DNA of 64,000 nt from Leptodactylus fallax (GCA_947044405.1 CAMRHE010000457.1:856001-920000), one strand, 5' to 3'. Positions 1-13,805 are shown, numbered from the stretch's first letter. The notes: generated from the letters alone by a model not told the origin. Program-made: numbers and translations.

Positions 1-213
1 TTGGCCGACATTTTCAAACAATTCTTGCTGGAGAAATCACAAATGTATTGTATTTGCTAGAATCCAAAACTTTTGGGAAATTCGGAAAAAATTCAAGTCA
101 TGCCAAGTCAAATCAGTCATCTCTAAAAATAGCCTTTCTATGCTGTGTTTATATCTACTCAGAGCAAAATGTAATTCTATAAGCTATAAAGAGGTTACAA
201 ATTGATATTTTAC

Positions 214-576
214 CTGTCACAGTCAGTCTTGTCTCTCCTCCATAGTGAATTATTTTTCTAACATTAGATTGTGTACACAGTCTGAGCATCACAAAGCAGT
301 AATATGTGGAGTTGTCTGACATCTGCAGCCCCCGTATATGGAGATCTGCCGGTCCTTTTATTTGCGTCCTTCCTCTGTAACTGGGATAAACCATTTCTTT
401 GTAGGGGTGGTAGACATAAGGTCCACTTTTGTTGCCCACTCTCCAGTAAATATTAACCCAGAGGACATCATTCTTCTTGTCTCGGCTGTATGAGCATTTA
501 AGTGTTACAGACTCTTCTCTATGACCTGTGATGGTATCTGGTTGTGTAACACTGAAGGGTGAAGTAGATGAGGAAC
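214..576 (-). CDS. Gene A V3 immunoglobulin V-type exon
   Basis: The acceptor (TTTTTTAG) lies just above 576 and the donor GTAAAA begins at 213. The 363-nt exon encodes a V-set domain with VTQPDTITGH, SVTLKC (B strand), IYWRVGN (C strand), GPYVYHPYKEM, ADLHIRGLQMSD (E-F) and STYYC (F strand). It is nearly identical to gene B V3 at 36253-36615. Where gene B has the J-like motif GEGT, this copy reads GGET, so the G-strand bulge motif is broken. An extra cysteine follows the F strand (MLRLC). The next exon should lie off the left edge. Confidence 0.88.
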
Positions 577-2571
577 CTAAAAAATACCATAAATTTGAAT
601 TTTACTAATCCTAAATACATGTAATTATATTATGTTTTAAAATAGTAGATTTATGCATGGACATGAGCAGATTCATGGTCCCATGTTGTATGGATACTGA
701 GTTTACTACCTATTTATGGGCATAGAGCAGTGGCACAGCAGCAGCCGTAAGGGCTGCCACAAGGGGTTCGGGACCTTAAGGGGCCCGGCGTGCCCCAGTT
801 TTTTTTTTTTTTTTTTTTTGATAGGCCGTTGCCTTCTGGAGTAACCCCAGCAGGTAATGGGCCCTCTTTACTTACCGATTCCCTTTTCCTGCTCACGGCT
901 GCCTCTACTTCATCTTCTGCCCTCCAGGGGGCCCTGTGCATCTCATATCACATTGCTGGAGCTGGTATTGGTAAGTAAGGCGACAGGCCCACGGCAAGAG
1001 CATTTGTTGGTGAACCCCAACAAATACTGCTATTATTATACTCCAGGGTCTCTTCAGGCCCCAGAGTATAATGATTGAAGGTCCAGGGAAGGTGACGAAC
1101 ATAAAAACCAGTGTTACTCACCTCTCCAGCTCAACTCCATGCAGTCTTCGGCCTCTGTAGTGACATCACATGGGTAAGGCCGGCATTGCGACTGAAAAGA
1201 CCCCAGAGTATGATAATAGCTCGTGGGGGCTGTACACAAAAATTTCAGGTTTTGCTGAAGACAAAATTTTTACAATATTTGCCGCGAACACTGTTGGGGC
1301 CATGATGGGACATAATACTGTGTGGACAGGCCACTATGGGACATAATACTGTGTGGAGGGGTCACAATGGGACATAATACTGTGTTCAGGGGTCACTATG
1401 GGACATTATACTCTGTGCAAGGGTCACTGTGTAGACATCTCTGCAGCTTTGCATAAGCATAAATGTGTGAAGGATCTGCAGAAGGTCAATAGATCTGCAC
1501 TGATAAGGCCACATGACCCCAAAAGACAGAGGGGAGGAAAGTGCGCTGCTGCATAAGTATATGGGGTCTGGTCTGTAGATAAAGGCGTATTCCCAGCTCC
1601 ATGTTTCTCCTCTCCTGCACTGATCTGTTCTCTGCCTTTTTCTGTACCTTTGTACCTGGAGGGCAGGGCTGAGACTTTTCAATAAGATATAATAATAAAA
1701 ACAATAATAATTTTTTATTTATGTAACATTAACCTATTCTGCTGAGTGTTATGACATCACAGGAGAGTGCTAGATTCACCAAGGAGGTGGAGATAGAGCG
1801 CCAGGCGCTGCAAGGAAGCCCAAAACAGGTAACGGAAGGAGAGTATAAATATTTTTTTAGCAAAACGTCCAAAAAGAAAAAGACAGAACAGCACAACCAC
1901 AATGCTAATGTCAATCCATTTCAGCACATGGAGGGATCATGTAGAAACTTCAGTGGTGCGTAACTCCATAAAGTAAACAGTAAGGCAAAGGCAATGCTGT
2001 ACAAAGACAGAAAGAAAGGGGGCACTCACGATGTTTGTAGCATGAAAAAGTTCCACCTTTATTCCAACAAAGATAGAAACAGCAGGAGATGGAGAGAGGA
2101 ACACAAGAAGTGCTTCCTCTTGCCTGGTTACACAAACCATGTGGACTTACCTGATATATTAGGCTTCCTCCTGTTTCTCATTCAGCCAATATCGTGGTTC
2201 ACATGCAGGGACAGTTTTAGATGAAGTGGGGCCCTGGGCAAAATTAAAAGTGGGGCCCCAAATGTTGAAATAAAGTACTTACTACATAACCACATTCTGT
2301 TAATTTTGATGTGCTGCAGTGCCTGGTACTTACAGGGTTCTTCCTAAGGTCTTTATGGCCAGGGCCCCACTTTGCAAAAACGCAGCATTTTATCGTGCCT
2401 GCAAAGTGCCTGACTAATCCCATCTACACATTACAGAAAAAACTGCAACGGAAATGCTGTGATTTCAAAAACGTGAGAGTTTTTGAAAATCGCAGCATGT
2501 CAATTATACCTACAGAAACGCTGATGTATAATAGGTGCAGAAAGTCCGCAGAGGAAAACTCTGTCACCCAC
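577..2571. other. Gene A intron, repeat-derived
   Basis: No exon seen. It contains a run of 21 T (799-819), a copy of the hairpin-centred dispersed repeat (about 1035-1260), four copies of a 31-bp unit around ACATAATACTGTGTGG (about 1297-1432), and GGGGCCC-rich sequence near 2225-2370 of repeat character. Confidence 0.5.
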
Positions 2572-5500
2572 TCTGTCACGTCAGCCACTGAACGTTATAC
2601 CAGGACTAAATACTGTCACGTCACCCACTGACCGCTATACCAGGACTAAATACTGTCACGTCACCCACTGACCGCTATACCAGGACTAAATACTGTCACG
2701 TCACCCACTGACCGCTATACCAGGACTAAATACTGTCATGTCAGCCGCTGACCGCTATACCAGGACTAAATACTGTCACGTCAGCCACTGACCACTATAC
2801 CAGGACTAAATACTGTCACGTCACCCACTGACCGCTATACCAGGACTAAATACTGTCACGTCACCCACTGACCGCTATACCAGGGCTAAATACTGTCACG
2901 TCAGCCGCTGACCGCTATACCAGGACTAAATACTGTCACGTCACCCACTGACCGCTATACCAGGACTAAATACTGTCACGTCACCCACTGACCACTATAC
3001 CAGGACTAAATACTGTCACGTCACCCACTGACCGCTATACCAGGACTAAATACTGTCACGTCACCCACTGACCGCTATACCAAGACTAAATACCATAGCT
3101 CCCAACCGTCCTGCATCTGGCGGGACAGTCCCGATTTTACACTGCTGTCCCGCGGTCCCGCATAGCTTACGGTTTGTCCCACTATGCCCCTGAAGTGTTT
3201 TGCTGTTAACAAACTTTATTAGGGTAGGGTAAAGGCTAAATGGTGGATGCTAAATCCTAGTGGCTAAAGGACCTTTGATGACATCATGAACATGTGATCA
3301 GACACTTGTGTGGGCGGAGCTATTCTGGATACTGCGGGACAGACTGTGATGTTACGCAGAAAGCTGGGAACAGAGTGATCGAAGATAAGTAGGAAAGAAG
3401 AGAGCATTTGTGAGCAAGAGGGGGAACTGGGGGCAGATGTAGGGGCAGTTAAACTGAAGGCAGATGAAGGGGGCAATTAAACTGGGGGCAGATGAATGGG
3501 CAATTAAACTGAAGGCAGATTAAGGGGGCAATTAAACCGGTGGCTGATAAAGGGGGACATTAAATTGGTGGTAGATGGAGGGGGCAATTAAACTGGGAGC
3601 AGATGAAGGGGGGCATTAAGCTGGTGACATGAAGGGGGGACATTAAATTGGTGGCAGATAAAAGGGGACATTAAACTGGGGGCAGATGAAGGGGTCATTA
3701 AATTGATGGCAGATGAAGGGGGGACATTAAACTGGGTGTAGATGGAGGGGGGACATTAAACTGGGGGGCAGATGGAGGGTGACATGAAACTGGGGGCAAC
3801 TGGAGGAGGACATTAAACCATGGGGGTGGCTGGAAGAGGACGTGTCTGCCTCTTGGTGCCCCCAGTTTAATGTCCCCCTCTAACTACTCCCACTGTTTAA
3901 TGTCACCCTCCAGCTGCCCCATAGTTTAATGTCCCTCTCCAACTACCCCATAGTTTAATGTCCCCCTCCAGCTGCCCCATAGTTTAATGTCCCTCTCCAA
4001 CTACCCCATAGTTTAATGTCCCCCTCCAGCTGCCCAGTTTAATGTCCCCGTCTAGTTTCCGTCAGTTTAAACTGGGGCACGAGGAGAGGGACTTAATACT
4101 GTGGGGCAATTGGAGGGGACCATTACAATGTGGTGGTATATAATGTTAGGGTGACTGTAGGAGCATTATACTGTGTGGGGGCACATGGAAAAATAGATGA
4201 GAATGGGCGGAGTCAACATAGAAGTGGGTGGAGCTAAATTTGTCCCTCTTTCTTTCCTTTGAAAGTTGGGAGGTATGAAATACTGTCACGTCAGCCATTG
4301 ACCGCTATACCAGGACTAAATACTGTCACGTCAGCCACTGACCGCTATACCAGGACTAAATACTGTCACGTCACCCGCTGACCGCTATACCAGGACCAAA
4401 TACTATCACGTCAGCCACTGACCGCTATACCAGGACTAAATACTGTCACGTCAGTCACTGACCGCTATACCAGGACTAAATGCTGTCACTTCACCCACTG
4501 GCCACTATACCAGGATTAAATACTGTCACTTCACCCACTGACCGCTATACCAGGGCTAAATACTGTCACGTCAGCCACTGACCGCTATACCAGCGCTAAA
4601 TACTGTCACGTCACCTGCAGACCGCTGTACCAGGACTAAATACTGTCACGTCACCCACTGACCGCTATACCAGGGCTAAATACTGTCACGTCAGTCACTG
4701 ACCGCTATACCAGGACTAAATACTGTCACGTCAGTCACTGACCGCTATACCAGGGCTAAATACTGTCACGTCAGCTGCTGACCGCTATACCAGGAGTAAA
4801 TACTGTCACGTCACCCACTGACCGCTATACCAGGACTAAATACAGTAATGTCACCCATTGACCGCTATACCAGGACTAAATACTGTCACGTCACCCGCTG
4901 ACCGCTATACCAGGACCAAATACTATCACGTCAGCCACTGACCGCTATACCAGGACTAAATACTGTCACGTCAGTCACTGACCGCTATACCAGGACTAAA
5001 TGCTGTCACTTCACCCACTGGCCACTATACCAGGACTAAATACTGTCACTTCACCCACTGACCGCTATACCAGGGCTAAATACTGTCACGTCAGCCACTG
5101 ACCGCTATACCAGCGCTAAATACTGTCACGTCACCTGCAGACCGCTGTACCAGGACTAAATACTGTCACGTCAGTCACTGACCGCTATACCAGGACTAAA
5201 TGCTGTCACTTCACCCACTGACCACTATATCAGGACTAAATACTGTCACGTCACCCACTGACCGCTATACCAGGGCTAAATACTGTCACGTCAGTCACTG
5301 ACCGCTATACCAGGACTAAATACTGTCACGTCAGTCACTGACCGCTATACCAGGGCTAAATACTGTCACGTCAGCTGCTGACCGCTATACCAGGAGTAAA
5401 TACTGTCACGTCACCCACTGACCGCTATACCAGGACTAAATACAGTAATGTCACCCATTGACCGCTATACCAGGACTAAATACTGTCACGTCACCCGCTG

Positions 5501-8500
5501 ACCGCTATACCAGGACCAAATACTATCACGTCAGCCACTGACCGCTATACCAGGACTAAATACTGTCACGTCAGTCACTGACCGCTATACCAGGACTAAA
5601 TGCTGTCACTTCACCCACTGGCCACTATACCAGGACTAAATACTGTCACTTCACCCACTGACCGCTATACCAGGGCTAAATACTGTCACATCAGCCACTG
5701 ACCGCTATACCAGGGCTAAATACTGTCACGTCACCTGCAGACCGCTGTACCAGGACTAAATACTGTCACGTCAGTCACTGACCGCTATACCAGGACTAAA
5801 TACTGTCACGTCAGTCACTGACTGCTATACCAGGACTAAAAACTGTCACGTCAGTCACTGACCGCTATACCAGGGCTAAATACTGTCACGTCAGTCACTG
5901 ACCGCTATACCAGGGCTAAACACTGTCACGTCAGTCACTGACCTCTATACCAGGGCTAAAGACTGTCACGTCACCCGCTGACCGCTATACCAGGACTAAA
6001 TGCTGTCACTTCACCCACTGACCACTATATCAGGACTAAATACTGTCACGTCACCCACTGACCGCTATACCAGGGCTAAATACTGTCACGTCAGTCACTG
6101 ACCGCTATACCAGGACTAAATACTGTCACGTCAGTCACTGACCGCTATACCAGGGCTAAATACTGTCACGTCAGCCGCTGACCGCTATACCAGGAGTAAA
6201 TACTGTCACGTCACCCACTGACCGCTATACCAGGACTAAATACAGTAATGTCACCCATTGACCGCTATACCAGGACTAAATACTGTCACGTCACCTGCTG
6301 ACCGCTATACCAGGACTAAATACTGTCACGTCACTCGCTGACCGCTATACCAGGGCTAAATACTGTCACGTCACCCACTGACCGCTATACCAGGGCTAAA
6401 TACTGTCACGTCAGTCACTGACCGCTATACCAGGACTAAATACTGTCACATCACCCGCTGACCGCTATACCAGGACTAAATACTGTCACATCACCTGCTG
6501 ACCGCTAAACCAGGACTAAATACTGTCACGTCAGCCGCTGACCCCTATACCAGGACTAAATACAGTAATGTCACCCACTGACCGCTATACCAGGACTAAA
6601 TACAGTAATGTCACCCACTGACCGCTATACCAGGACTAAGTACTGTCACGTCACCTGCTGACTGCTATACCTGGACTAAATACTGTCACGTCAGCCACTG
6701 ACCGCTATACCAGGACTAAATACTGTCACGTCACCCACTGACCGCTATACCAGGACTAAATACAGTAATGTCACCCATTGACCGCTATACCAGGACTAAA
6801 TACTGTCACGTCACCCGCTGACCGCTATACCAGGACCAAATACTATCACGTCAGCCACTGACCGCTATACCAGGACTAAATACTGTCACGTCAGTCACTG
6901 ACCGCTATACCAGGACTAAATGCTGTCACTTCACCCACTGGCCACTATACCAGGACTAAATACTGTCACTTCACCCACTGACCGCTATACCAGGGCTAAA
7001 TACTGTCACGTCAGCCACTGACCGCTATACCAGGGCTAAATACTGTCACGTCACCTGCAGACCGCTGTACCAGGACTAAATACTGTCACGTCAGTCACTG
7101 ACCGCTATACCAGGACTAAATACTGTCACGTCAGTCACTGACTGCTATACCAGGACTAAAAACTGTCACGTCAGTCACTGACCGCTATACCAGGGCTAAA
7201 TACTGTCACGTCAGTCACTGACCGCTATACCAGGGCTAAACACTGTCACGTCAGTCACTGACCTCTATACCAGGGCTAAAGACTGTCACGTCACCCGCTG
7301 ACCGCTATACCAGGACTAAATGCTGTCACTTCACCCACTGACCACTATATCAGGACTAAATACTGTCACGTCACCCACTGACCGCTATACCAGGGCTAAA
7401 TACTGTCACGTCAGTCACTGACCGCTATACCAGGACTAAATACTGTCACGTCAGTCACTGACCGCTATACCAGGGCTAAATACTGTCACGTCAGCCGCTG
7501 ACCGCTATACCAGGACTAAATACTGTCACGTCAGCCGCTGACCGCTATACCAGGACTAAATACTGTCACGTCACCCACTGACCGCTATACCAGGACTAAA
7601 TACAGTAATGTCACCCATTGACCGCTATACCAGGACTAAATACTGTCACGTCACCTGCTGACCGCTATACCAGGACTAAATACTGTCACGTCACCCACTG
7701 ACCGCTATACCAGGGCTAAATACTGTCACGCCAGTCACTGACCGCTATACCAGGACTAAATACTGTCACGTCAGCCGCTGACCGCTATACCAGGACTAAA
7801 TACTGTCACATCACCCGCTGACCGCTATACCAGGACTAAATACTGTCACATCACCTGCTGACCGCTAAACCAGGACTAAATACTGTAACGTCAGCCGCTG
7901 ACCGCTATACCAGGAGTAAATACTGTCACGTCACCCACTGACCGCTATACCAGGACTAAATACAGTAATGTCACCCACTGACCGCAATACCAGGACTAAG
8001 TACTGTCACGTCACCTGCTGACTGCTATACCTGGACTAAATACTGTCACGTCAGCCACTGACCGCTATACCAGGACTAAATACTGTCACGTCACCCACTG
8101 ACCGCTATACCAGGGCTAAATACTGTCACGTCAGTCACTGACCGCTATACCAGGGCTAAATACTGTCACGTCAGCCACTGACCGCTATACCAGGACTAAA
8201 TACTGTCACGTCAGCCACTGACCGCTATACCAGGACTAAATACTGTCACGTCACCCACTGACCGCTATACCAGGACTAAATACTGTCACATCACCCGCTG
8301 ATCGCTATACCAGGACTAAATACTGTCACGTCACCCGCTGACCGCTATACCAGGACTAAATACTGTCACGTCACCTGCTGACCAGGACTAAATACTGTCA
8401 CGTCACCCACTGACCGCTATACCAGGACTAAATACAGTCACGTCAGCCGCTGACCGCTATAGCAAGACTAAATACTGTCACGTCACCCACTGACCGCTAT

Positions 8501-11500
8501 ACCAGGACTAAATACTGTCACGTCACCCGCTGACCGCTATACCAGGACTAAATACTGTCACGTCACCCGCTGACCGCTATACCAGGGCTAAAAACTGTCA
8601 CGTCACCCGCTGACCGCTATACCAGGACTAAATACTGTCACGTCACCTGCTGACCGCTATACCAGGACTAAATACTGTCACGTCACCCGCTGACCGCTAT
8701 ACCAGGGCTAAAAACTGTCACGTCACCCGCTGACCGCTATACCAGGACTAAATACTGTCACGTCACTCGCTGACCGCTATACCAGGACTAAATACTGTCA
8801 CTTCACCCACTGGCCACTATACCAGGACTAAATACTGTCACTTCACCCACTGACCGCTATACCAGGGCTAAATACTGTCACGTCAGCCACTGACCGCTAT
8901 ACCAGGGCTAAATACTGTCACGTCACCTGCAGACCGCTGTACCAGGACTAAATACTGTCACGTCAGTCACTGACCACTATATCAGGACTAAATACTGTCA
9001 CGTCACCCACTGACCGCTATACCAGGGCTAAATACTGTCACGTCAGTCACTGACCGCTATACCAGGACTAAATACTGTCACGTCAGTCACTGACCGCTAT
9101 ACCAGGGCTAAATACTGTCACGTCAGCTGCTGACCGCTATACCAGGAGTAAATACTGTCACGTCACCCACTGACCGCTATACCAGGACTAAATACAGTAA
9201 TGTCACCCATTGACCGCTATACCAGGACTAAATACTGTCACGTCACCCGCTGACCGCTATACCAGGACCAAATACTATCACGTCAGCCACTGACCGCTAT
9301 ACCAGGACTAAATACTGTCACGTCAGTCACTGACCGCTATACCAGGACTAAATGCTGTCACTTCACCCACTGGCCACTATACCAGGACTAAATACTGTCA
9401 CTTCACCCACTGACCGCTATACCAGGGCTAAATACTGTCACGTCAGCCACTGACCGCTATACCAGGGCTAAATACTGTCACGTCTCCTGCAGACCGCTAT
9501 ACCAGGACTAAATACTGTCACGTCAGTCACTGACTGCTATACCAGGACTAAAAACTGTCACGTCAGTCACTGACCGCTATACCAGGGCTAAATACTGTCA
9601 CGTCAGTCACTGACCGCTATACCAGGGCTAAACACTGTCACGTCAGTCACTGACCTCTATACCAGGGCTAAAGACTGTCACGTCACCCGCTGACCGCTAT
9701 ACCAGGACTAAATGCTGTCACTTCACCCACTGACCACTATATCAGGACTAAATACTGTCACGTCACCCACTGACCGCTATACCAGGGCTAAATACTGTCA
9801 CGTCAGTCACTGACCGCTATACCAGGACTAAATACTGTCACGTCAGTCACTGACCGCTATACCAGGGCTAAATACTGTCACGTCAGCCGCTGACCGCTAT
9901 ACCAGGAGTAAATACTGTCACGTCACCCACTGACCGCTATACCAGGACTAAATACAGTAATGTCACCCATTGACCGCTATACCAGGACTAAATACTGTCA
10001 CGTCACCTGCTGACCGCTATACCAGGACTAAATACTGTCACGTCAGCCACTGACCGCTATACCAGGGCTAAATACTGTCACGTCAGTCACTGACCGCTAT
10101 ACCAGGACTAAATACTGTCACATCACCCGCTGACCGCTATACCAGGACTAAATACTGTCACATCTCCTGCTGACCGCTAAACCAGGACTAAATACTGTCA
10201 CGTCAGCCGCTGACCGCTATACCAGGAGTAAATACTGTCACGTCACCCACTGACTGCTATACCAGGACTAAATACAGTAATGTCACCCACTGACCGCTAT
10301 ACCAGGACTAAGTACTGTCACGTCACCTGCTGACCGCTATACCTGGACTAAATACTGTCACGTCAGCCACTGACCGCTATACCAGGACTAAATACTGTCA
10401 CGTCACCCACTGACCGCTATACCAGGGCTAAATACTGTCACGTCAGTCACTGACCGCTATACCAGGGCTAAATACTGTCACGTCAGCCACTGACCGCTAT
10501 ACCAGGACTAAATACTGTCACGTCAGCCACTGACCGCTATACCAGGACTAAATACTGTCACGTCACCCACTGACCGCTATACCAGGACTAAATACTGTCA
10601 CATCACCCGCTGATCGCTATACCAGGACTAAATACTGTCACGTCACCCGCTGACCGCTATACCAGGACTAAATACTGTCACGTCACCTGCTGACCAGGAC
10701 TAAATACTGTCACGTCACCCACTGACCGCTATACCATGACTAAATACTGTCACGTCACACGCTGACTGCTATACCAAGACTAAATACTGTCACGTCACCC
10801 GCTGACCGCTATACCAGGACTAAATACTGTCACGTCACATACTGACTGCTATACCAAGACTAAATACTGTCACGTCACCCACTGACCGCTATACCAGGAC
10901 TAAATACAGTCACGTCAGCCGCTGACCGCTATAGCAAGACTAAATACTGTCACGTCACCCACTGACCGCTATACCAGGACTAAATACTGTCACGTCACCC
11001 GCTGACCGCTATACCAGGACTAAATACTGTCACGTCACCCGCTGATCGCTATACCAGGACTAAATACTGTCACGTCACCCGCTGACCGCTATACCAGGGC
11101 TAAAAACTGTCACGTCACCCGCTGACCGCTATACCAGGACTAAATACTGTCACGTCACCTGCTGACCGCTATACCAGGACTAAATACTGTCACGTCACCC
11201 GCTGACCGCTATACCAGGGCTAAAAACTGTCACGTCACCCGCTGACCGCTATACCAGGGCTAAAAACTGTCACGTCAGTCACTGACCGCTATACCAGGAC
11301 TAAATACTGTCACGTCACCCGCTGACCACTATACCAGGACTAAATACTGTCACGTCACCCGCTGATCGCTATACCAGGACTAAATACTGTCACGTCACCC
11401 GCTGACCGCTATACCAGGGCTAAAAACTGTCACGTCACCCGCTGACCAGGACTAAATACTGTCACGTCACCCACTGACCGCTATACCAGGACTAAATACT

Positions 11501-11517
11501 CTCATGTCACCCACTTA
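2572..11517. repeat. 40-bp minisatellite array, about 194 units, interrupted once
   Basis: The unit reads TACTGTCACGTCACCCACTG followed by ACCGCTATACCAGGACTAAA. Blocks are 2572-3094 and 4277-11517, separated by a 1.2-kb insertion. Variants at a few positions (CCCAC, GTCAC, GCCGC; GGACT, GGGCT) recur in the same order over long distances. Segments at 5581-6180 and 6901-7500 match with an offset of 1320 bp, and 8041-8395 matches 10353-10707 with an offset of 2312 bp, including a shared truncated 32-bp unit. This shows unequal exchange. It lies in the intron between V2 and V3 of gene A. Confidence 0.97.
3095..4276. mobile_element. Non-autonomous DNA transposon inserted in the minisatellite
   Basis: The ends are short inverted repeats: CATAGCTCCCAAC on the left and GTTGGGAGGTATG on the right. 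The flanks share AAATAC, the expected duplicated target. Internally it carries a G-rich array (GGGGGCAGATGAAGGGG and TTAAACT units, about 3400-3840) followed by its inverted, C-rich counterpart (about 3845-4070). The superfamily is not certain. Confidence 0.7.
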
Positions 11518-12105
11518 CTGGCAGATTCCCCTCTTACCTCATAGTATAATCCACAAATAGCAACTTTTACTTATAATGTTCCCCTCGTAGCGCCAAACAC
11601 TTCACTACTATCAGAGTTTCCTCCATTCTTCATATTGAGAGCACAACTACCCCCTTTTATTTGCAGATGCCCCCTCATAACGCCAGCCAGCAATTAACCT
11701 CTTCCTGCCCTCACGGTAATAGGATGCTGCAGTAAGCGGGTTGTTCCTAGGACCCATGTACTACTCCCTTGTGAGTGTCAGCGCCTTACAATGACAAACA
11801 CTGCACCTCTGCAGGTTCCTGGCTGGGCAATGGTCCTGGAATACCAGGAGACTGATGCAGGTGAAGTGTATTATATAGGATGTGGTGGTGGGTGCTGCAG
11901 CATCACATGACCCCTTGTTAGTGGCTATTTTCAGGCTACCTAGGCTTGGTGTTTCACAATGAGATTCAACTAGTAAATTGCCGACATGGCCGCACCTAGT
12001 CTTCTGTACACATAGGATAAGTGTCCGATACTGATATCGCATTGCAGGAAACCAGCAGAGGATTTTCCTGATCTATGCCACAACAAACAATGCTCAGAAT
12101 GACCT
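11518..12105. other. Intronic sequence, no gene seen
   Basis: Degenerate repeat-like sequence with CCCCTC and AGTATAAT motifs (11520-11700) and unique-looking DNA up to the next minisatellite. No exon could be supported. Confidence 0.4.
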
Positions 12106-12757
12106 GCAGCATAAGCGGACACGAGGCTGCTGCAGCATAAGCGGACACGAGGCTGCTGCAGAATAAGCGGACACGAGGCTGCTGCAGCATAGGCGGACAC
12201 GAGGCTGCTGCAGCATAAGCGGACACGAGGCTGCTGCAGCATAAGCGGACACGAGGCTGCTGCAGCATAAGCGGACACGAGGCTGCTGCAGCATAAGCGG
12301 ACACGAGGCTGCTGCAGCATAAGCGAACACGAGGCTGCTGCAGAATAAGCGGACACGAGGCTGCTGCAGAATAAGCGGACACGAGGCTGCTGCAGCATAA
12401 GCGGACACGAGGCTGCTGCAGCATAAGCGGACACGAGGCTGCTGCAGCATAAGCGGACACGAGGCTGCTGCAGCATAAGCGGACACGAGGCTGCTGCAGC
12501 ATAAGCGGACACGAGGCTGCTGCAGAATAAGCGGACACGAGGCTGCTGCAGCATAAGCGGACACGAGGCTGCTGCAGCATAAGCGGACACGAGGCTGCTG
12601 CAGCATAAGCGGACACGAGGCTGCTGCAGCATAAGCGGACACGAGGCTGCTGCAGCATAAGCGGACACGAGGCTGCTGCAGCATATGCGGACACGAGGCT
12701 GCTGCAGCATATGCGGACACGAGGCTGCTGCAGCATAAGCGGACACGAGGCTGCTGC
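12106..12757. repeat. 26-bp minisatellite, about 25 copies
   Basis: The unit is CATAAGCGGACACGAGGC plus TGCTGCAG, with rare changes (AATAAG, CATATG). Because 26 is not a multiple of three and the unit lacks stops on the minus strand, all three minus frames stay open across it. This produces long artefactual reading frames. Confidence 0.95.
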
Positions 12758-13687
12758 GAGACATTCTGCACCTCAGGTCAGATTATGCTGCGGGATTTAT
12801 TTAGATCTCATCCAATCTACAATGCAGCAGATAAGCCACAAACAAGTCCGCAGTGTCTACTTCTCTGCATGTACGTCCTGTGTAGACTTAGTCTAAAAGG
12901 GCCTTTCCTATAACCATAGCTTGTCATCTGTCCACAGAATTGGTGACGTGTCTGATCAGTGGTGTCCTATGACCAAATTTATATAGTATTTGTAATGTTT
13001 TGATACCTTTTAAAAAATGTAAAACTTTGCTAAAAAAAAAAAAAAATTTTGCGTCGCCATATTGTGTCACCTGTAACTTTTTCATATTTACATGTATGGA
13101 GCTGGGTAAGGCGTCTTTTTATGCGGGACAACATAACGTTTTTATTGATACCACTTGGGGAAAGATCTGATGGTTTGATCACTTTTTATTCAATTTTTTT
13201 ATAGGAGACAAAGTGTTGAAAAAAACGCTATTTGGCCATTTTCATTTTTTTTCGCTCCTACGCCGTTCACCGTATGGGATAAATATTTTAATATTTTAAT
13301 AGTTCAGGCATTTTGGAGCGCGGGGATACCTAATGTGTTTATGCTTACTTTTGTTGAACTTTTGTGTTTTTTTTTTAATTTTTTCATACTTTTAAAAACT
13401 TTTTTTTTTATACTTTTACTTGTATGATCAGACTCCCTAGAGACCTTGAAACTGCAGTGAATAGCAAAATGCCGTTACTGCTATTAGACGCTGCCCCTGG
13501 CATTGCGTAATAGCTGTAATGTAATGACAGGCCTGGGAGCTTTCAATAGGCTCCCGGCTGTCATGGCAACCAAGCGCCGCCCTCCGATGACGTTCTGGAG
13601 AGCGGCGATCATGTAAAAATGGCGGCGCCCGTGGCGGCTCCGCAATTTAGACGCCGTGGTCGCATTTGACTGCAACATCTAAAGGGT
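12758..13687. repeat. Dispersed repeat, AT-rich then GC-rich
   Basis: Poly-A and poly-T runs (13033, 13200-13400) lead into GC-rich sequence at 13480-13680. It resembles the body of a high-copy amphibian interspersed repeat. No coding potential seen. Confidence 0.4.
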
Positions 13688-13805
13688 TAACAGCCGCGAT
13701 CGGTGCAGGCACCGATCGCGGCTGTTAGAGGTGGGTCCTGGCTGTATTATACAGCCGGCACCCGCGGTGTATGGAGAGCGCTCAGCTCCTGAGCGCTCTA
13801 CATAC
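13688..13805. repeat. Three consecutive near-perfect palindromes
   Basis: Stem 1 is 19 bp with a 2-nt spacer (13688-13706 and 13709-13727; core CCGCGATCGG). Stem 2 is GGCTGTAT/ATACAGCC (13740-13756). Stem 3 is AGAGCGCTCAG/CTGAGCGCTCT (13775-13799), extended by GTATG/CATAC after one mismatch. They end a dispersed repeat just before a TTAA-flanked MITE. Confidence 0.85.

Noticed and set aside
2572..11517. CRISPR-like regular repeat array
   Set aside because: Units are contiguous 40-bp repeats without unique spacers, in vertebrate DNA; it is a minisatellite.
11970..12771. Long minus-strand reading frames of 225-264 codons
   Set aside because: They are products of the stop-free 26-bp tandem repeat, present in all three frames, with no domain outside the repeat.
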